A stretch of DNA of 64,000 nucleotides. Source: Trichosphaerium sp. ATCC 40318 (lineage: Eukaryota; Discosea; Flabellinia; Trichosidae). The DNA lies in the NCBI GenBank assembly GCA_038496445.1, contig JALMLS010000064.1, forward strand, positions 620,001 through 684,000, written 5' to 3'. The notes below the pieces were generated by a model. The model was given only the letters and a program-made list of their open reading frames with translations, had not been told where the DNA came from and did no database searches. Shown piece by piece: positions 20,418-33,900 of this stretch. Numbering within the stretch: the stretch's first letter is position 1; every line of letters begins with the position of its first letter. The translations under genes and the position numbers were made by a program.

Positions 20418-21698
20418 ATGGAGTATAGTGGTAATGGTTTATCATCTACAAATGTTCTTGACAGGAAACCTACAAATACCCAAAAGGTACTATCGGGTCA
20501 CCCTTGTGGTATCTAGTCTTCATTTACAACGTAGTTTTGTGGTATGCTGCGAAAGGGGAAAGACGGAAAAAATTTTGGGCCACCCATGTTCTGGGAGGTG
20601 CTGGGCAGCAAAAAAGGTATCTAAACGTGCGTTTTAACGGTATTAAAACATTACTCAGGTGACAAAACAATGAAGTGTTACAAAACAGAACAGGACAAAG
20701 ACAAGGTCATTGATTCTGTCGATTTAAGGTAACTTGATTGCAGTACATGCTTTTGGAGTAATTAAGAGAACTACAGAGGTATAACGGCATTGCAAATACG
20801 TGAGTGTAGAGCGTCAACAGTAGACGTACGCGACAGAAAAGATTGTATTGCATTTAAACGTCATTAGGGCAAATTTGGCTTTACAATCATAAAAGATAAA
20901 AAAACTAACTGGTGCTTCCAATGTAATACGTTACCTGGGCGTACGTACTGGATAGATAAACTTCGGTATAACTTTCAATAAAACCAAGTCACGTGCGGAT
21001 TTTGACGTTTTCTTTAGTGAGAGATGTGATCCGAATGGCGCACAGAGGATAAATCAACCAGAGGGCACTTGGGGCAATCTGTATCACCGTTAAACGTTTT
21101 TTTTTTGAAGAATTTTTGACATGATTGAATGAAAAATCCTTAACATTTTAGACCTACTAGCACTGTTACAGCGCCAAAGAAGGGAAAATCAGATAAAAAT
21201 CTTATAAAACAAGGCAAGAAAATGAAGGAAGAAATCCAAAAACTGGCATCTACTCTAATGGTAAGCTTGCTTCTCTTTTTGAACTTGTATACCTACTTAA
21301 CCTTTTTTCAATGCCAGCCAAAGGTGAAAAAATTAAAAGCAACAAAAATAAAGACAACAGAAGACGCAAAGAAGATTGGTATTCTAGTAAAGAGAGCACA
21401 ACCAGTAAGTCATATTCTTAGTTAGTTCTTTGTTCTAACAATCCTTTTTTTTTGATAGCATTTACATGCTATTCCGGATTCTCTAAAACAAACAAAACCA
21501 AAGCTTATTCCAGAAAATTCTAAGAAAGAAGCGAAGAGCCCACGAGTAAGAATGGAACGTATTATAAGGAATGTATTGACTGAGATTATTGCATTACTTG
21601 GAGATATACAAAAATGGGTAAAGTCAAAAGACTTGAAAAGAGGTACAGTAGAATCTACGCTTGGAGCGCTGAGAGGACTGAGTACAATATTTGTTTGA
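20418..21698 (+). CDS. PH-domain protein with basic coiled tail
   Basis: Several very short exons join in frame into a pleckstrin-homology fold: GMLRKGKDGKNFGPPMFWEV, then TMKCYKTEQDKDKVIDSVDL, ELQRYNG, CIAFKR, KFGFTIIKDKKTNWCFQCNT, and the closing helix with its invariant Trp, TYWIDKL (near 20950). A Lys-rich region follows (KKGKSDKNLIKQGKK) with a C-terminal helical segment ending GALRGLSTIFV. PH domains usually bind phosphoinositides or proteins at membranes. The lipid ligand cannot be predicted here, although Lys residues flank the first two strands. The start at 20418 was chosen because it opens the frame that leads into the PH domain. Confidence 0.68.
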
Positions 21699-21948
21699 TA
21701 CAACCAAAACATCGAAAAACCCCTTGTAAATAAACTTCAGAAGAGAATCCAATTTGTCAGTTACGCTTTCATTAATCACGTGATTAAGTGCCTTAAAATC
21801 ACTATAAATTGCATTTTTGCTAGTATTTTGCATTACTAATAGTACCAGTCACCAGTGCGTTAAGTAGTGTCACCTGGTTTTCAAGAGTTGTTTATTTACA
21901 AGTATTGTACAAAAATTGGTTGCCGTGGGAATTAAAAAAATGTTGTAA

Positions 21949-23273
21949 TCACCAGCTTATAAAATACTGTCTGTATGAGTCCCTATTATTAATGTGCCCT
22001 GTGGTGTTGTTTCCATTTCTATTACCATTCCTCAAAGGCACGCTGAAGCTGTCTGGTTTGTCATTCAGTCTTACTGTCAATCCAAGATCTTTCAACCTTG
22101 CCAATAATATATCAGCATTGCGTGCCTTATCAAACTTTGCATCATGAAAATAAAGCGTTGAACTATTTTTAGGTGTGTAGATATCATACTGTGGGTAGTC
22201 TCTTTTCAGTCTATCAACTGCTTGAGTTCCTACGAATACAATCTATACGTCTATCAGTCAGGATATTTATGTTTTAACAGAGAAGTCGATTTTGTGCAAG
22301 TTTTTTCTGTTCAAAACTGAAATTAAAAAAAAGCAAGAAAAGTAAAAACAAATAGAAAAAAGAGTATTACCCTAGCCATATCGGAACCACAAGTTGCACG
22401 CTCCTTTAAAAATTCGCATGCTTGTTCTACAAATTTATCCACCTCTTTTGATGTCAGTGGAGCGTTTGATAACTCTGACAACTGATGTGCAAAACTTTCC
22501 CACTTCCAAGCGCTATCAGGAACTTCAACACCTAAACAATCAATTTAGTTTCCAGGAAAGAAACAAGAAAGAAGTCCTGACGTACCCCAGAAATCTAATT
22601 CCTCTTGTAGTGCTTGTTTGCTAGCATCTTTAGGCATAAATAATTGACCAGTATTCAGAAACTCAGCGATGATACCAAAATAGAATGGATCTCTTTTAAA
22701 TGTTTGTGATGATGGATTCCACCTTCCAGAACAAACAGCAAAAAGTGGTGAGTTTTTAAGACTTCCTGCCAGTATCCTTGATTTACGTAGTGTAAACTCT
22801 TGTACGATGCCAACGTTTACTTTAAGTACTTCGTCTTCTGAGGAACTACCCGTGCTTGTCACCACTTTCTTCTGTTCAGGACTTACACTCTTTTTTGAAA
22901 TCATATCTTTTGTTGACAATACCTTTCTTGCCTCTTCTTTTTTGGTATTGATTCTTCTGTTCGACATTACAAAATTCGTCTCTTCTTCATCTGATGAACT
23001 GTCTATTGAGCCAAATATACCTGAAAAACCGTATTCTTCGTCATCAGTTTTATTCTGTTGTGACATTTGAAGATTTGCCTCTTCTTCATCTGATGAACTT
23101 TCTATGGAGCCAAACATGCCTGAAAAGCCGTATTCGTTTTCACCGTTTTTTTTTTGTTGTGTGGACGGCTCTTGAGCTGTTTCTGTTTCGTCGAGCTCGA
23201 AAACTTCTATAAACTCTGCCATTTCATCGTATGATTGCTCTTGAAAAAGTTTGAAGAGATTGTATGTTGCCAT
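21949..23273 (-). CDS. BTB/POZ (K-channel-tetramerisation type) protein with acidic repeats
   Basis: The N-terminal half (residues about 45-105) has two copies of an acidic repeat, EYGFSGxFGSIxSSSDEEE, about 33 residues apart, resembling casein kinase 2 target sites. A KCTD/Kv T1-like BTB domain follows: VLKVNVGIVQEFTLRKSRIL, then SGRWNPSSQTFKRDPFYFG, then EFLNTGQLFMPKDAS. Later exons (about 22390-22530 and 21949-22240) encode a helical segment and VFVGTQAVDRLKRDYPQYD up to the stop at 21949. BTB proteins of this type often oligomerise and serve as CUL3 adaptors. The partner is unknown. It is divergent from another BTB-like gene, with a shared spacer of about 305 bp. Confidence 0.68.
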
Positions 23274-23578
23274 TTGGATAATTGTGAGAATTAATGAACC
23301 GAACTGTTCTAAATCAGATTACGACAAATGGAAATTTCGCTTCTTTTTCAAAATGGAAACGTTCTACCAACGAGCCTTGAAGATTAACTGAAGACAAACC
23401 ATTTAAAGCAACTGACCAATATAATATAACAGCTGCAAGTCAGTGCTACAAGGATTTTGCGATGGCTACGCCTTCAAAACAAGCGAGCGATCAGTGGGTC
23501 AAGATTTTCGAAACTTAGAGCTTTTTTCTACGCCAGTCAAACGTGAATTACAAAACAGGCGGTAAATTAGTTGACAAC

Positions 23579-24967
23579 ATGTGTGAGCCAAAAGCAAAGC
23601 GTCAAAAGCTAGCGCAAAAGGACGAACAGCAAACAAATAATTTTAAATGTGGAGACTTTCGCTTTACACTCACGCAGGATGATCTAGACTCATATCCTTT
23701 GTCACTGTTCGCGTCTAAAAGTCGTTTTGAGAATGCTGCGGAAAACTCTGTAGAAACCTTTGTACTGGAAGATAACAAGTACCAACAACCTTCCTACCGC
23801 CACATACTAACGTTTCATCCCATTTAGCCATTCAAAATTTCTTCCCTCCATTGTAAAATTGATAAAGACAGGGTCTCTAAATGAAGATGTAAAGGATGGT
23901 GCTGGTTTATACCACGCAGTGGACTACTACGGATTGTCATGGGACAATCTTGAATTTCCACTACGCAAGCCCCATTAGGTAGCTGGTTTTTTAACCTTGC
24001 TTACAAGATTGTTTAGCATTGCAAGCACGTATTAAAACAACGATGAGTGTCATAAAAAAGTGCGAAGAAATGTTGGACAAAATGCAACCCACGCTACTAT
24101 TAAACGTAAGTGCACCTTACTACAGCTGTACCTTATTGTGTGAGTTTCAGGCCAAATCAGGTCATTTTAAGTTTACTGTATCTGAACAGTCACTGTCAGT
24201 TGGCATAAAGTTCAACAAACATATCATATCAATTTTAGATAAATTCTTTGTTAGTAAGGGCTTGGTATGTATTGTAGTTCTATTGGGCGATAAAAGTGCC
24301 ACCTAACTCATTCTAGAGAGTTGACAGTATTCATGGTATGTTGTCATTTGATTGGTCTGATCAATATATCGACGCAAACGTTGTATCGGAGAAATTCAAA
24401 TCTGTAATATCAGGAAAGTTCTGGAAATTTTCTAGTTTGAGTACGCCAAAAACAATTTTGTTGAATGTGTCATTCACACTATGCACAGACGAAAAACTAT
24501 GGGCTTTAGCAACTCAGCGTACGTGGAGTGATGTTGTGGCTCACAGGGATAAGTTGAGAGAGAGCTTCATGTCTCATGCAGTATCTGGTGAGAAATCGTT
24601 TACAGTAGCCTATCAAGACATACGCCACGATGTAAGTGGACAGTATTATACACTCGGCCGTAGAAGAAGGACAATACACAGTAACTATTCAATAACTGGG
24701 TATTGTGATTTAAAATGTATTACAATTTACTTTATTCCCAGGAATGTTGGTATGCTAACTGCTAAAATACAAAAGAGAGTCGCCGTTTCCATATCTGATA
24801 TGCTAGATAACCCAGTAAGTTTTTGTTATAAAAGAACATTGAATTGATTGAGTTATTAGAAAATAGTGAACACTCATCAAACTTTCGATACAGCTTATGT
24901 TGAATATGAAATACCTCAATCTACGAGCGATGAAATTCATTCATTCATTAATCATGGCAAAGTCTAA
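23579..24967 (+). CDS. BTB/POZ (KCTD-like) protein
   Basis: The frame starts MCEPKAKRQKL with a basic, NLS-like stretch. It then shows a BTB-like core, FRFTLTQDDLDSYPLSLFASK, continuing after an intron with KFLPSIVKLIKTGSL and LYHAVDYYGLSWDNLEFPL. The YYGL motif is typical of the KCTD/Kv T1 class. Downstream exons encode a helical segment (ARIKTTMSVIKKCEEMLDKM) and a unique domain of about 200 residues containing SFDWSDQYIDANVVSEKF, ending INHGKV at 24967. It forms a head-to-head pair with the BTB gene at 21949-23273. The two are distant in sequence, so if they are duplicates they are old. CUL3 adaptor function is a family inference. Confidence 0.62.
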
Positions 24968-25202
24968 TGTTATGTAATGCCATATAACACGTTTATTGGC
25001 AGTCGAAGCCATCATTTTCTTTCTTACAATAAAATATTATTTGACCACAATTTCATGTTTGTTTAAAGTGTTGGAACATAATGGCCAATTGAATAGCTAG
25101 AGTTGCATGTCAATGTGCACAGGAAGGCGTAATTAAAGCTATTTTAACGTGACATAACCCGTTTATTAAATACGAAGTCTATTTACAAGAATACAACAGT
25201 CC

Positions 25203-28200
25203 TTAGCTACAATTCAAAACGTCTTGACCCGTGAACCCAACATCTTCTTCCTTGCCTTTGGATTTCTTACTACGCTTACTAGACCTATCATCTCCAGTAT
25301 GTGATAGCTTACGCTTCTTCTTACGAGATACAGACATTGTATCACTTTCTGGTTCAACTTCGTTTTCGTCAATAAGCATTACATCTTCCTCTGCTTCTTC
25401 TTCATCTTCAACCTTATATACAGCAGGTAGACCAACCTAAGGCTTGTCAATACCTTTTTATGCAATTATAAAACTCCATACCTCAAATTCTAGGCGATTA
25501 GTAACAAGCAAAGCTTGCTTTATTTGAAGACCGAGAGCTTTTCCAATAGGTGGAGAAACGGCGTTACCAATTTGCTTATATTGTGCTTGTACTGGTCCCC
25601 AGAATCGGAACGTATCAGGGAATCCTTGACCACGAGCACATTCACGCACAGTAACCAATCGATGCTAACAAAAGGCATAAACAAAATACAAAAAGCTAAG
25701 AAAAAACCAAGAAAAAAACCCTCTTGTTAAAACCTGTTTCTTGAAGAAAAAAAACGTACTTGTCTTGGATGAACGACAACATGTCTGAAAAGACTAGGTT
25801 CGCATAGAATAGTCTTATAGTATCCCTCCCAATCTAATCTACCAAATAAACCAGCCCAGTCGTTATGCCTGTCTGCAGTATTCGGAAGACACCAAGGGAT
25901 AAGCTCATCAGGTAACCAACGCCAATCAGCACCAGGTGTTTCTACTGGTACTTTTGTAATACGTTTTAAATTCTCAGCAGCGATTGGTTTTGACTGATGA
26001 TTATAAAGGATGTCACTGCCTTCACGCATCATCCTGGCAAAATCCGAATGAGGATCTTTTTCGTCATCATATCTACGAAGCTTGTTGTGGTTGTACTTGT
26101 ACCTGAAGTTAAATTAGAATTCAATAATGAGAAAAAATTAAGAAAAAGTGCGTGCCCCAGTTTTGCTTTTACCCATTCAGTTGTGAGTTGTTTTGTGTTT
26201 GGTAGATCAGCTATTGCATTACGCGTAGTTACAGTTGAATAAGGGCCGATATCAATAGGATGAGTTACGTAGATACGTTTCTTAAAAAAAGGAGCATTAA
26301 GAAAAAAACTCACTTAGTATTTTGGTACGCACTTTGACTTTACACTGTCTTGATAGGAATGCATGTGTAGGAAGTGGAAATTTAGGCATTGTCTCTCCTA
26401 CCTTTGCGGCCATGATAAACACTCTAAGGCGCTCTTGAGGCACTCCAAAATTACCAGAATTGAGTACGAATAACTCTGCCTTAATTAAAGTTAAGTACAA
26501 CAAAATGTAAAAGCATTCGTACTTGGTAACCCATTGAGAGGAACGATTGAATAATACACGCAGAGACATTTCCTCCAGCCATAGATATCATACCAGCAAC
26601 ATTTTCTACAATAGCAAATCGTGGTTGCAATGTATCCACAACGCTCATGTATGTCACAACCAAAGCGTTCAAGTTTGTTTCTCCCTTTTTATGATCTTTA
26701 AAGAAAAGTTAGAAGCAAGAGCTCTATGTGTTGGTTACCTCTGAATCTGTTTAACCCAGAGAATCCTTGACATGGTGGTCCTCCACAAATGAGATCTATT
26801 TCGCCTGGCTGAGGTACTCCAGGTGCACCTAATGAAAGAATTATAATTAGGCGATGAAAATCAGAATGGGCTTGCTGAACAGCCTTCAATAAAAGCAACG
26901 TACGTTTAAGAATGAGCGTTAGTAAGTCGTTAATATCATAGTCAAACATTTGTGCGTCTGTTCCTTCGTGATTCTAGGCAATGTTTAATAAAAGATAATA
27001 CTTAAAACAGGGCAAAATGCTTGTTTTAAGTTCTTTATGCCAAACCTTTCTGAATGTTTGTACTGCTTCTTTGTTAATCTCAACAGCATATTTTACTTTA
27101 CCAATACCAGCTTGCTCCAGACCTTCGGATAGATTAATAAAAACATACAATAGAATTGTGCTTTGATTGGTTTTTGAAGGAAAGAAAAGGAAACTATTTT
27201 TTGAAGGAAAAAAAAAGGAAAAAACGTACCACAAGAGAGACCACCACAACCAGCGAATAAATCCATAATAGTTAATTGATCGCACTTAGCATTATGAAAG
27301 TTTCTTTCGTTATCCTCAAACTCTTTTGATTTTGTCTTTACAGCATCAGCAAGTCTGACTTTATGCGTATTTTCTCCATCAAAACTCTTATCGAAATAAA
27401 AGCAATGTGGAACCTTTTTATAGGCTTCAAGATCACCTAAAGATCTTCTATGTCTTACAACACATTTACCCTTTATAGTAGGTGTTTGACCACGTCTACG
27501 AACATTCTTTACTTGCTCATCCCTTGCAAGAAGAGGAAAGTCAATCTCGGTCCTAAAAAAAATCAGACATCAGAAAACTTCGTAAAAAAAAAACAAACTT
27601 AGCAGCTTTTTTAGCGTACTCTGAAGCGTATAACTCTCTATCTGAACCAGCAGCTTCTCTACCACGTACGGTCCTCATACGATAATACATAACTGCCTTA
27701 GCTTTCATGACATTGTTCTTTTCATAAAGCTCTTTGATTCTAACGACTGAATAAGGCTTTGTCTCTGCACGTTTAGCTCTAGCAGCACGATGTTTCTCTA
27801 CCCAAAAAGGAAGCCTCTGACGCCAAGGTTCATCCTCGTCAGGCCTTTGATAATAATTCTTTTCACGGTCAGAGATATACTCGAATTGCTCTTCAAGAGC
27901 TTCTATTTCAGCATCCAAAAGAGCAATTTTTTCGTTATCTATTATCATATCACTATTCTCGCCTTCACCGGTATCTATAATCTTCTTCTCTGGTCTGAAT
28001 CGACAGGCTTGCTATATCATAGTCAGATAAACGTGGCGGATTATGTAAGCGTACCTTTGCAGCACCAATGTTGTCTCCTTGAAATGTTTCCTCCCAATTT
28101 TTACACTCAGGACAATGATTATGCACAGGACACCAAGACCTTCTCTTACGCCCTTTTACTGTAAAATGGGATCCAGTAGTATCAGCAATCTGTTTATATC

Positions 28201-30546
28201 TACGCTTTACTACTTCAACACTAGGCTTCTCTAGATCCGTAGGATTAATGTACACCTGCAAATAAATAAGCAAACAACACCAGCAAAAAAAAAAAATTTG
28301 GTACCGTGTCTCCAACTTTGTATTCCAGGCCATGTAATTTGAAGCTCTTGTAATATATTGAGTTTTCTTTACGTTTTCCAGTGCCAAGCCTTTTAAATAA
28401 ATAAGGACGTTTCCGAATAAACAGTAGTGTAATAAGGATAAGTTTCGTACCATGCTGGTCTTCCAAGTTCTGTGGTCACCTTCTTTACTTCAGCAGCGTA
28501 ACAATTGTACTTTAAGTAATCATCTGGAGGAGGATCCACAAAACGACATGAGTTGTCTTTGTAGCGATAACGATAGAAGAAAGTGTCACAAGCTTTTTGA
28601 CACGTTTCTATTTGTTCTTTTGTAGGCTAAAGAAGAACCAAAGTCAGATAGGCTTTTCAAAAAAAGTTAAAAAAATATCGTTTTTTCTGTTTATCTTTCA
28701 CTGCTGCAAGAGTTCGTACGTGGGGAATAACGTCAACAGTACCGATAATAGCCGATAAGAAATTCTTCTCACTAATATCTGAAACGAACAACTTAAAAAA
28801 CCAAAGTCAATACAAACTTCTTCTTTCATTGAATGAAAAAAAAGAAACAAAATCTGAATATTTTACCTCCTTCTTATCACCTATCTCTCCCAGTATAGTA
28901 TCTGTAGAGTAAATATACCAATGACCTAAGAAACACCCATTTTTCATTCCTCCTTTTTCTTTCCACATCTTTGTAACACGAACAACCATCTCCTTGTTTA
29001 CTTCCATATCTTCCGGTTGAATATAAACGAAATCACCAACATTTATAATCTCATCATCACTCTCAATACGAGAATAATACGCTCTACTCGAAGTATCTGG
29101 ATGGTTAGCATCCTTTTCAAGGTATTTAATGTTATTTGATCTAAAAGAAGGATAAGCAAGCGAGCACCAAGAAAATCAAAAAAAATTCTAAAAAAAATCA
29201 TAACAATGACATACGTCTTTGAGAATTTACTGTCAGCTGATAAATCATTAGGTTTTTGAACCCTGCGTTGTGTAACTTTTGCTTGACCGATACCACCCAA
29301 GTTCTTACTCCATAGTTTGTTGAATACATTTTGTACAAGCGGAGTGACCACTGCTTTTTGCTGGTTGTGTAAACCAGCTGATGGTGGTTTGTGTTGTGCG
29401 ACATAGACTTCTATTTTTTGCTTCAACTCCAAGACACAAGGCAGTACAATAAGCGCTGCATTGACCTAAAATAACTTGTAAGATACCATCCATTAACATA
29501 CTAAAGTTATAGGGCAGTACGGCGTAGAAGAAAGTGTAGAGATGCTTCCAAACAAATTCACCATTTTCAAGAATATCATCCTCAGTGAACGCCAACGCAC
29601 TACCAGCATCAAAATCATCAAAGTCATCATCATAATCATTCTCCTCTTCTGAAGGCGATCCAAGCTTCTCAACTAACTCATCGTATGTCAAATCAGTGTT
29701 TGATTTTATGAGGGATATGATATTAGACGTCAATCGTGCTCTATTCATTAAAGTCTCTTGGTACTACAAAAAACAGTGAGTTTCAGTACACAATCACCCA
29801 CAGAGAGGGAGAGATGGAAGGGGAGGCTGTCTTACATCGAGATATAAATTTGCTGGACGTCCTAGCTTGTATATGGCAATTTCAGTTTCTACCATGATGA
29901 ATGTTTTCCTTGGGTTTACAGGATCAAATACAATCTATAAAACAAGCTTTAGGATCGAGTAGGAGGCCTCCAGGAAGTATAACCGTACCTGCCATTTAAT
30001 AACTGGACCCACTTCGACACGTAGAGCCTCTAGAAGCGATGTCATTTAGAGTTGTACGCGATTTTTATGAAAAGATAACAAAATCTCACCTTTAGTATTT
30101 CCCAGCATGTTGTCAAAGTCGTCTTCTGCATCTGATCCCTCCTATTATTTTACTGAGCTGTGCTGTAAATGTTTTAAAAAGTGTTGTGTACATCTTGCTC
30201 GTCAAGTGACAGTAGTTCACCAGAAACTAATAACTGGTCGTACAACCCGTCTGTACCTAATTCTTCGAGTTGCCTCACCTATTTGTCGGTTATTTATTTA
30301 AAAATGTAATGTAGCGTACAGAACGATCTCCTTGGCGTATAACTAGATAATTGTTCAAGTAACAGATGCTTTTACTGTCTTTTTGAGCTCCTTTCTCCAA
30401 AATCACGTCAATTAATACAGTTTCGCTCTTGTCAAAGTGCATATGATAATCATTGAGCCGCTCATCGCGTTCGCGATTATCTAAAGTGTCTAAGCGCAAA
30501 TTCGGCTGATTTTTATCAAAATAGTACGTATATAACCCCCTTCCAT
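25203..30546 (-). CDS. DNMT1/MET1-type maintenance DNA (cytosine-5) methyltransferase
   Basis: This enzyme copies CpG methylation after replication. The N-terminal exons (30546-29300) encode an RFTS-like region ([59 protein letters not shown]). Two BAH domains follow ([10 protein letters not shown] with [14 protein letters not shown] near 28900; [16 protein letters not shown] near 28250; [20 protein letters not shown] near 27690). The catalytic domain has motif [11 protein letters not shown] (27260), motif [14 protein letters not shown] (26770), motif VI ENVAG (26600), motif [12 protein letters not shown] (26420), and near 25560-25870 [33 protein letters not shown] and [15 protein letters not shown]. 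All key residues are present. No CXXC zinc finger was seen between RFTS and BAH1, as in plant MET1. The C-terminal exon is acidic then basic and NLS-like. The first exon is uncertain. Confidence 0.93.
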
Positions 30547-30993
30547 TGTGTAACAGTACGCAATGGCTACTTACTTCGAGCGGGAAATATTATGAATTGT
30601 TTTGGCTTTTCTTTTCTCTTAATCAATTGTTGCGTGTCAACTAAATGTCATCTGTCACACTGATCAACGGATACCGAAGGCAATACGATAGCCACTTCTT
30701 AAACGTTATTTGATAACAAAGACAAGAACAAGAGAAACCTAAAAGAGCAGTTTAGTTTGGTCAACGTCTAGTCTTTCCGGTTGCTTGGTTTAGGCCATTT
30801 TAATAATCTGTTGGTGCGATCGAGCTCAAACAGATACAAATAAGCCTAACACAAGCTGTGAACAATCAGGCACAGCACTGCCAATAACGAAAATTCTACT
30901 TTAAAGTCGCAACCAAAGCCATAAACTTGGACAGCGTAGTATTATCCATATGCAAAACCCAGAGGTAGTTGTAGCAGGTTTTAATCGACTAAC
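30547..30993. other. Intergenic between DNMT1 and VPS41
   Basis: About 450 bp of divergent spacer with no open frame of note, no tRNA-like boxes and no repeat recognised. It presumably contains both promoters. Confidence 0.5.
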
Positions 30994-33900
30994 ATGCAAA
31001 AGGAGTACGAAAGCGATGGAGAGGAAGAGGACGAGCCTAGATTAAAATACCAACGCAAGAACTAAACCATTTGTTAATTAATTTGCTTAAAGAGTGTAGG
31101 GGTCAGTGGTAATGTCCCAAACCTCCTTCAAGTCGACCACGCAAGTGCCATGGCTGTTACAGACAAAATGCTCGTAAGTGTCACATGTACAGGTTACTTT
31201 TATGTATAACGCTTCCTTAGGTTGTAGGTACACAACTGGGTGTCATTTACGTTCTAGATGTACACGGCCATGAATACACGCGATTTCAGCAACACTCTGC
31301 TGCCATCAATGAACTAAGCATTGATAGCAAAGGAGAGCACGTCGCCAGTTGCTCAAACGAAGGCACGTTTATTTAACCGCAAAAAAGCTACTACACGCGT
31401 TACTGTAACGACATCCAGCATAACTCAGTAGTGCTTGTCAAACCAGCTCTTAAAAGCAATATTTTAAAACCAAAACAAAAAAAAAAATTTCGGCGTTAAC
31501 ACGACACTAGGTCGCGTAGTTATAACAGGCATTGTCAGTAATGAGAGATTCGAATTTGAATATGGTCATCCAATGCTTGTACGAAGCTTCAATCAACAAA
31601 CATCCACTCTTTTTTACATTTGTCTAAACCAATGCAAAACCAATCAAAAAATGTAACAGCTGTTACTTCTGGTACTAAAAAAAATCTAGGCTGTTGCAAT
31701 CAAACCATCCTTTGATCCAAAGAAACCAGCTTTTGTGTGCGGTGGTAAAGGAGGTCAATTAATATATAATCGTAAAGGTTGGTTTAAAAACCAAAAAACG
31801 ATCCTACACTCAGGAGAGGTAACGATAAAAACCGCTCTTTTATACTCTAACAACTATATTAATACTGATATAATATATAGGGCGCTATTTATGCCATTGC
31901 ATGGCGTGGAACACTTATAGCTTGGGCAAATGATATTGGAATTAAAATATTCGATACTCAATATCAAGAGCGTATTACATACATTGAACGCCCAAGGTAT
32001 GCTTTAGGATTTACAGGATGTATTTAAATTGATATTATGCGTATAGAGGAAGCCCTAGACCAGATCAATATCGCTGTACATTGTGTTGGGAGAGCGATAC
32101 GCAAATTATAATTGGATGGGCTGACAGTGTTAAAATTGGTCGTGTTCGTGATAGAAAGGGTGGTAAGTCGCTTAACGTGATGTAGAAATGCATCAGTCTA
32201 ATGGTATATGTAGGTGATCAATCGCAACCAGGCATGCCGCATAAATATGTCGAGATTGTAGCAATGTGAGTTTTTTATGTAATTTTTTCTTTTTGGTTTA
32301 ACTTCATAACTAGGTTCCAAACGGATTTTTTTATATCTGGTATCGCTCCTTTTGGAGAAGATCTTGTAATACTCGCTCCAGGAGATGAAGAGGATGAAGA
32401 GGTACATTACTACCCTTTTGTAACATTCTAATTCCCTTTTCAGGATCACCCACCAGATTTGAGTATATTCTCTCGTAACGGTGATGAAATTATCACTGAT
32501 ACTTTACCTATTCGCGGTTTCGAACAGTGTACATCATATCACTACAGGCACGGCGTTTTTATTTTCTTCTGTGTCAAATTCGTTAAATGACTTTTACTTT
32601 CAGGTTAATTCATAGTACTGAAGAAAATCTATTCTACATTGTAAGTCCAAAAGATGTAGTTCTTGCTCGACCAAGGGACAGAGACGATCACATTCAATGG
32701 TTGCTTGAACACCAAAGATTTGATGATGCTCTTGAAGCAGCAGAAGTGAGCCAATTCAAAACCAAAGGACGGGGTTTTTTAATTTTTGTGTAGGGTCATG
32801 ATAGAGATTTAAGAACCTTTACTTTTGTTGATATTGGAAAAAGATATATTGATCATCTACTACATAACAGAATGATTGACAAAGCAGCTTCTATTTGTCC
32901 AAGAATTTTCAAGACTGACGCAACATTGTGGGAACCTGGTATACATGGATTCGCAAGGATGGGTCACATTAGGGTATAAACAATGTTTTGTGTTTATTTG
33001 ATGGAATTGTAAGGCTTTCTTTTTGACTTTTTTATTTTAGGCCATTGCACCTTATATTCCAATTAAAGATCCACAACTTGATTTCAGCGTATATACTGTT
33101 GTGTTAGAGCACTTTTTAGCAATTACTGATTATGCTCAATTCCTTAATACTATACAAAAGTGGCCTCATGACATATACGATATAAACGTGCGTTTGTCCT
33201 CTAGCGCCTACTGTTTATTCTTATTTTTCATCGCTAGGCTACTATAGCATCAGTAGAGCAACGATTCAAAGAAGGTAAAGGCGACAGTACACTACAAGAG
33301 GCGCTAGCACAATTGTAAGAGTAATTTCGCTTTAAAAAAAAGACAAGAAAAAACTTCTTCAATATCTGTCAAGCTTATGTATTCTCTAGGTTTTCCTACT
33401 CGAAACAATATAACCGCACATTATTGTTACTACTTCAGATCCGTTCAAAGAGAGTATTTGAGCTTATTGAGACTCATAACTTGTTCGATTCTATCACAGA
33501 TAAGGTAGCAGATATTATGGCTGTTGATACGAAAAAATCAGTTGAGCTCCTCACAAATAACCTCGCACAAATACCAGTATGTTTTCATTAGATACGTTTA
33601 TATACAATGTTCTTATTCACTCCTAGCCTGCCCGAGTTGTAGAACAGCTTGTCGATCATCCAAAATACCAGTTGGCGTATCTTCACCATGTTCGCACAAC
33701 AAAGAAAGAGTTATCAACACATCTACTCAAGCCTTTCCACAACTTAATGTTGGACCTTTATGCCAAACATGACTCACAACATTTATCTGCGTTTTTAGAG
33801 CAAGTACGTTACCAGTTGTATAAACACTTTTAAAATAGAAAGAAAACCTGTGCATGAAGTTCATTGTTTTGCTTAGAGCAGTTTTGTGGATTTGGACAAA

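Noticed and set aside
21624-21833. 69-codon minus-strand frame over the 3' end of the PH gene
   Set aside because: It starts with ATG but overlaps coding sequence of the PH gene and shows no domain.
25203-27285. Bacterial restriction-modification cytosine methyltransferase
   Set aside because: BAH and RFTS-like domains, the DNMT1-specific C-terminal motifs and many introns show a eukaryotic DNMT1.
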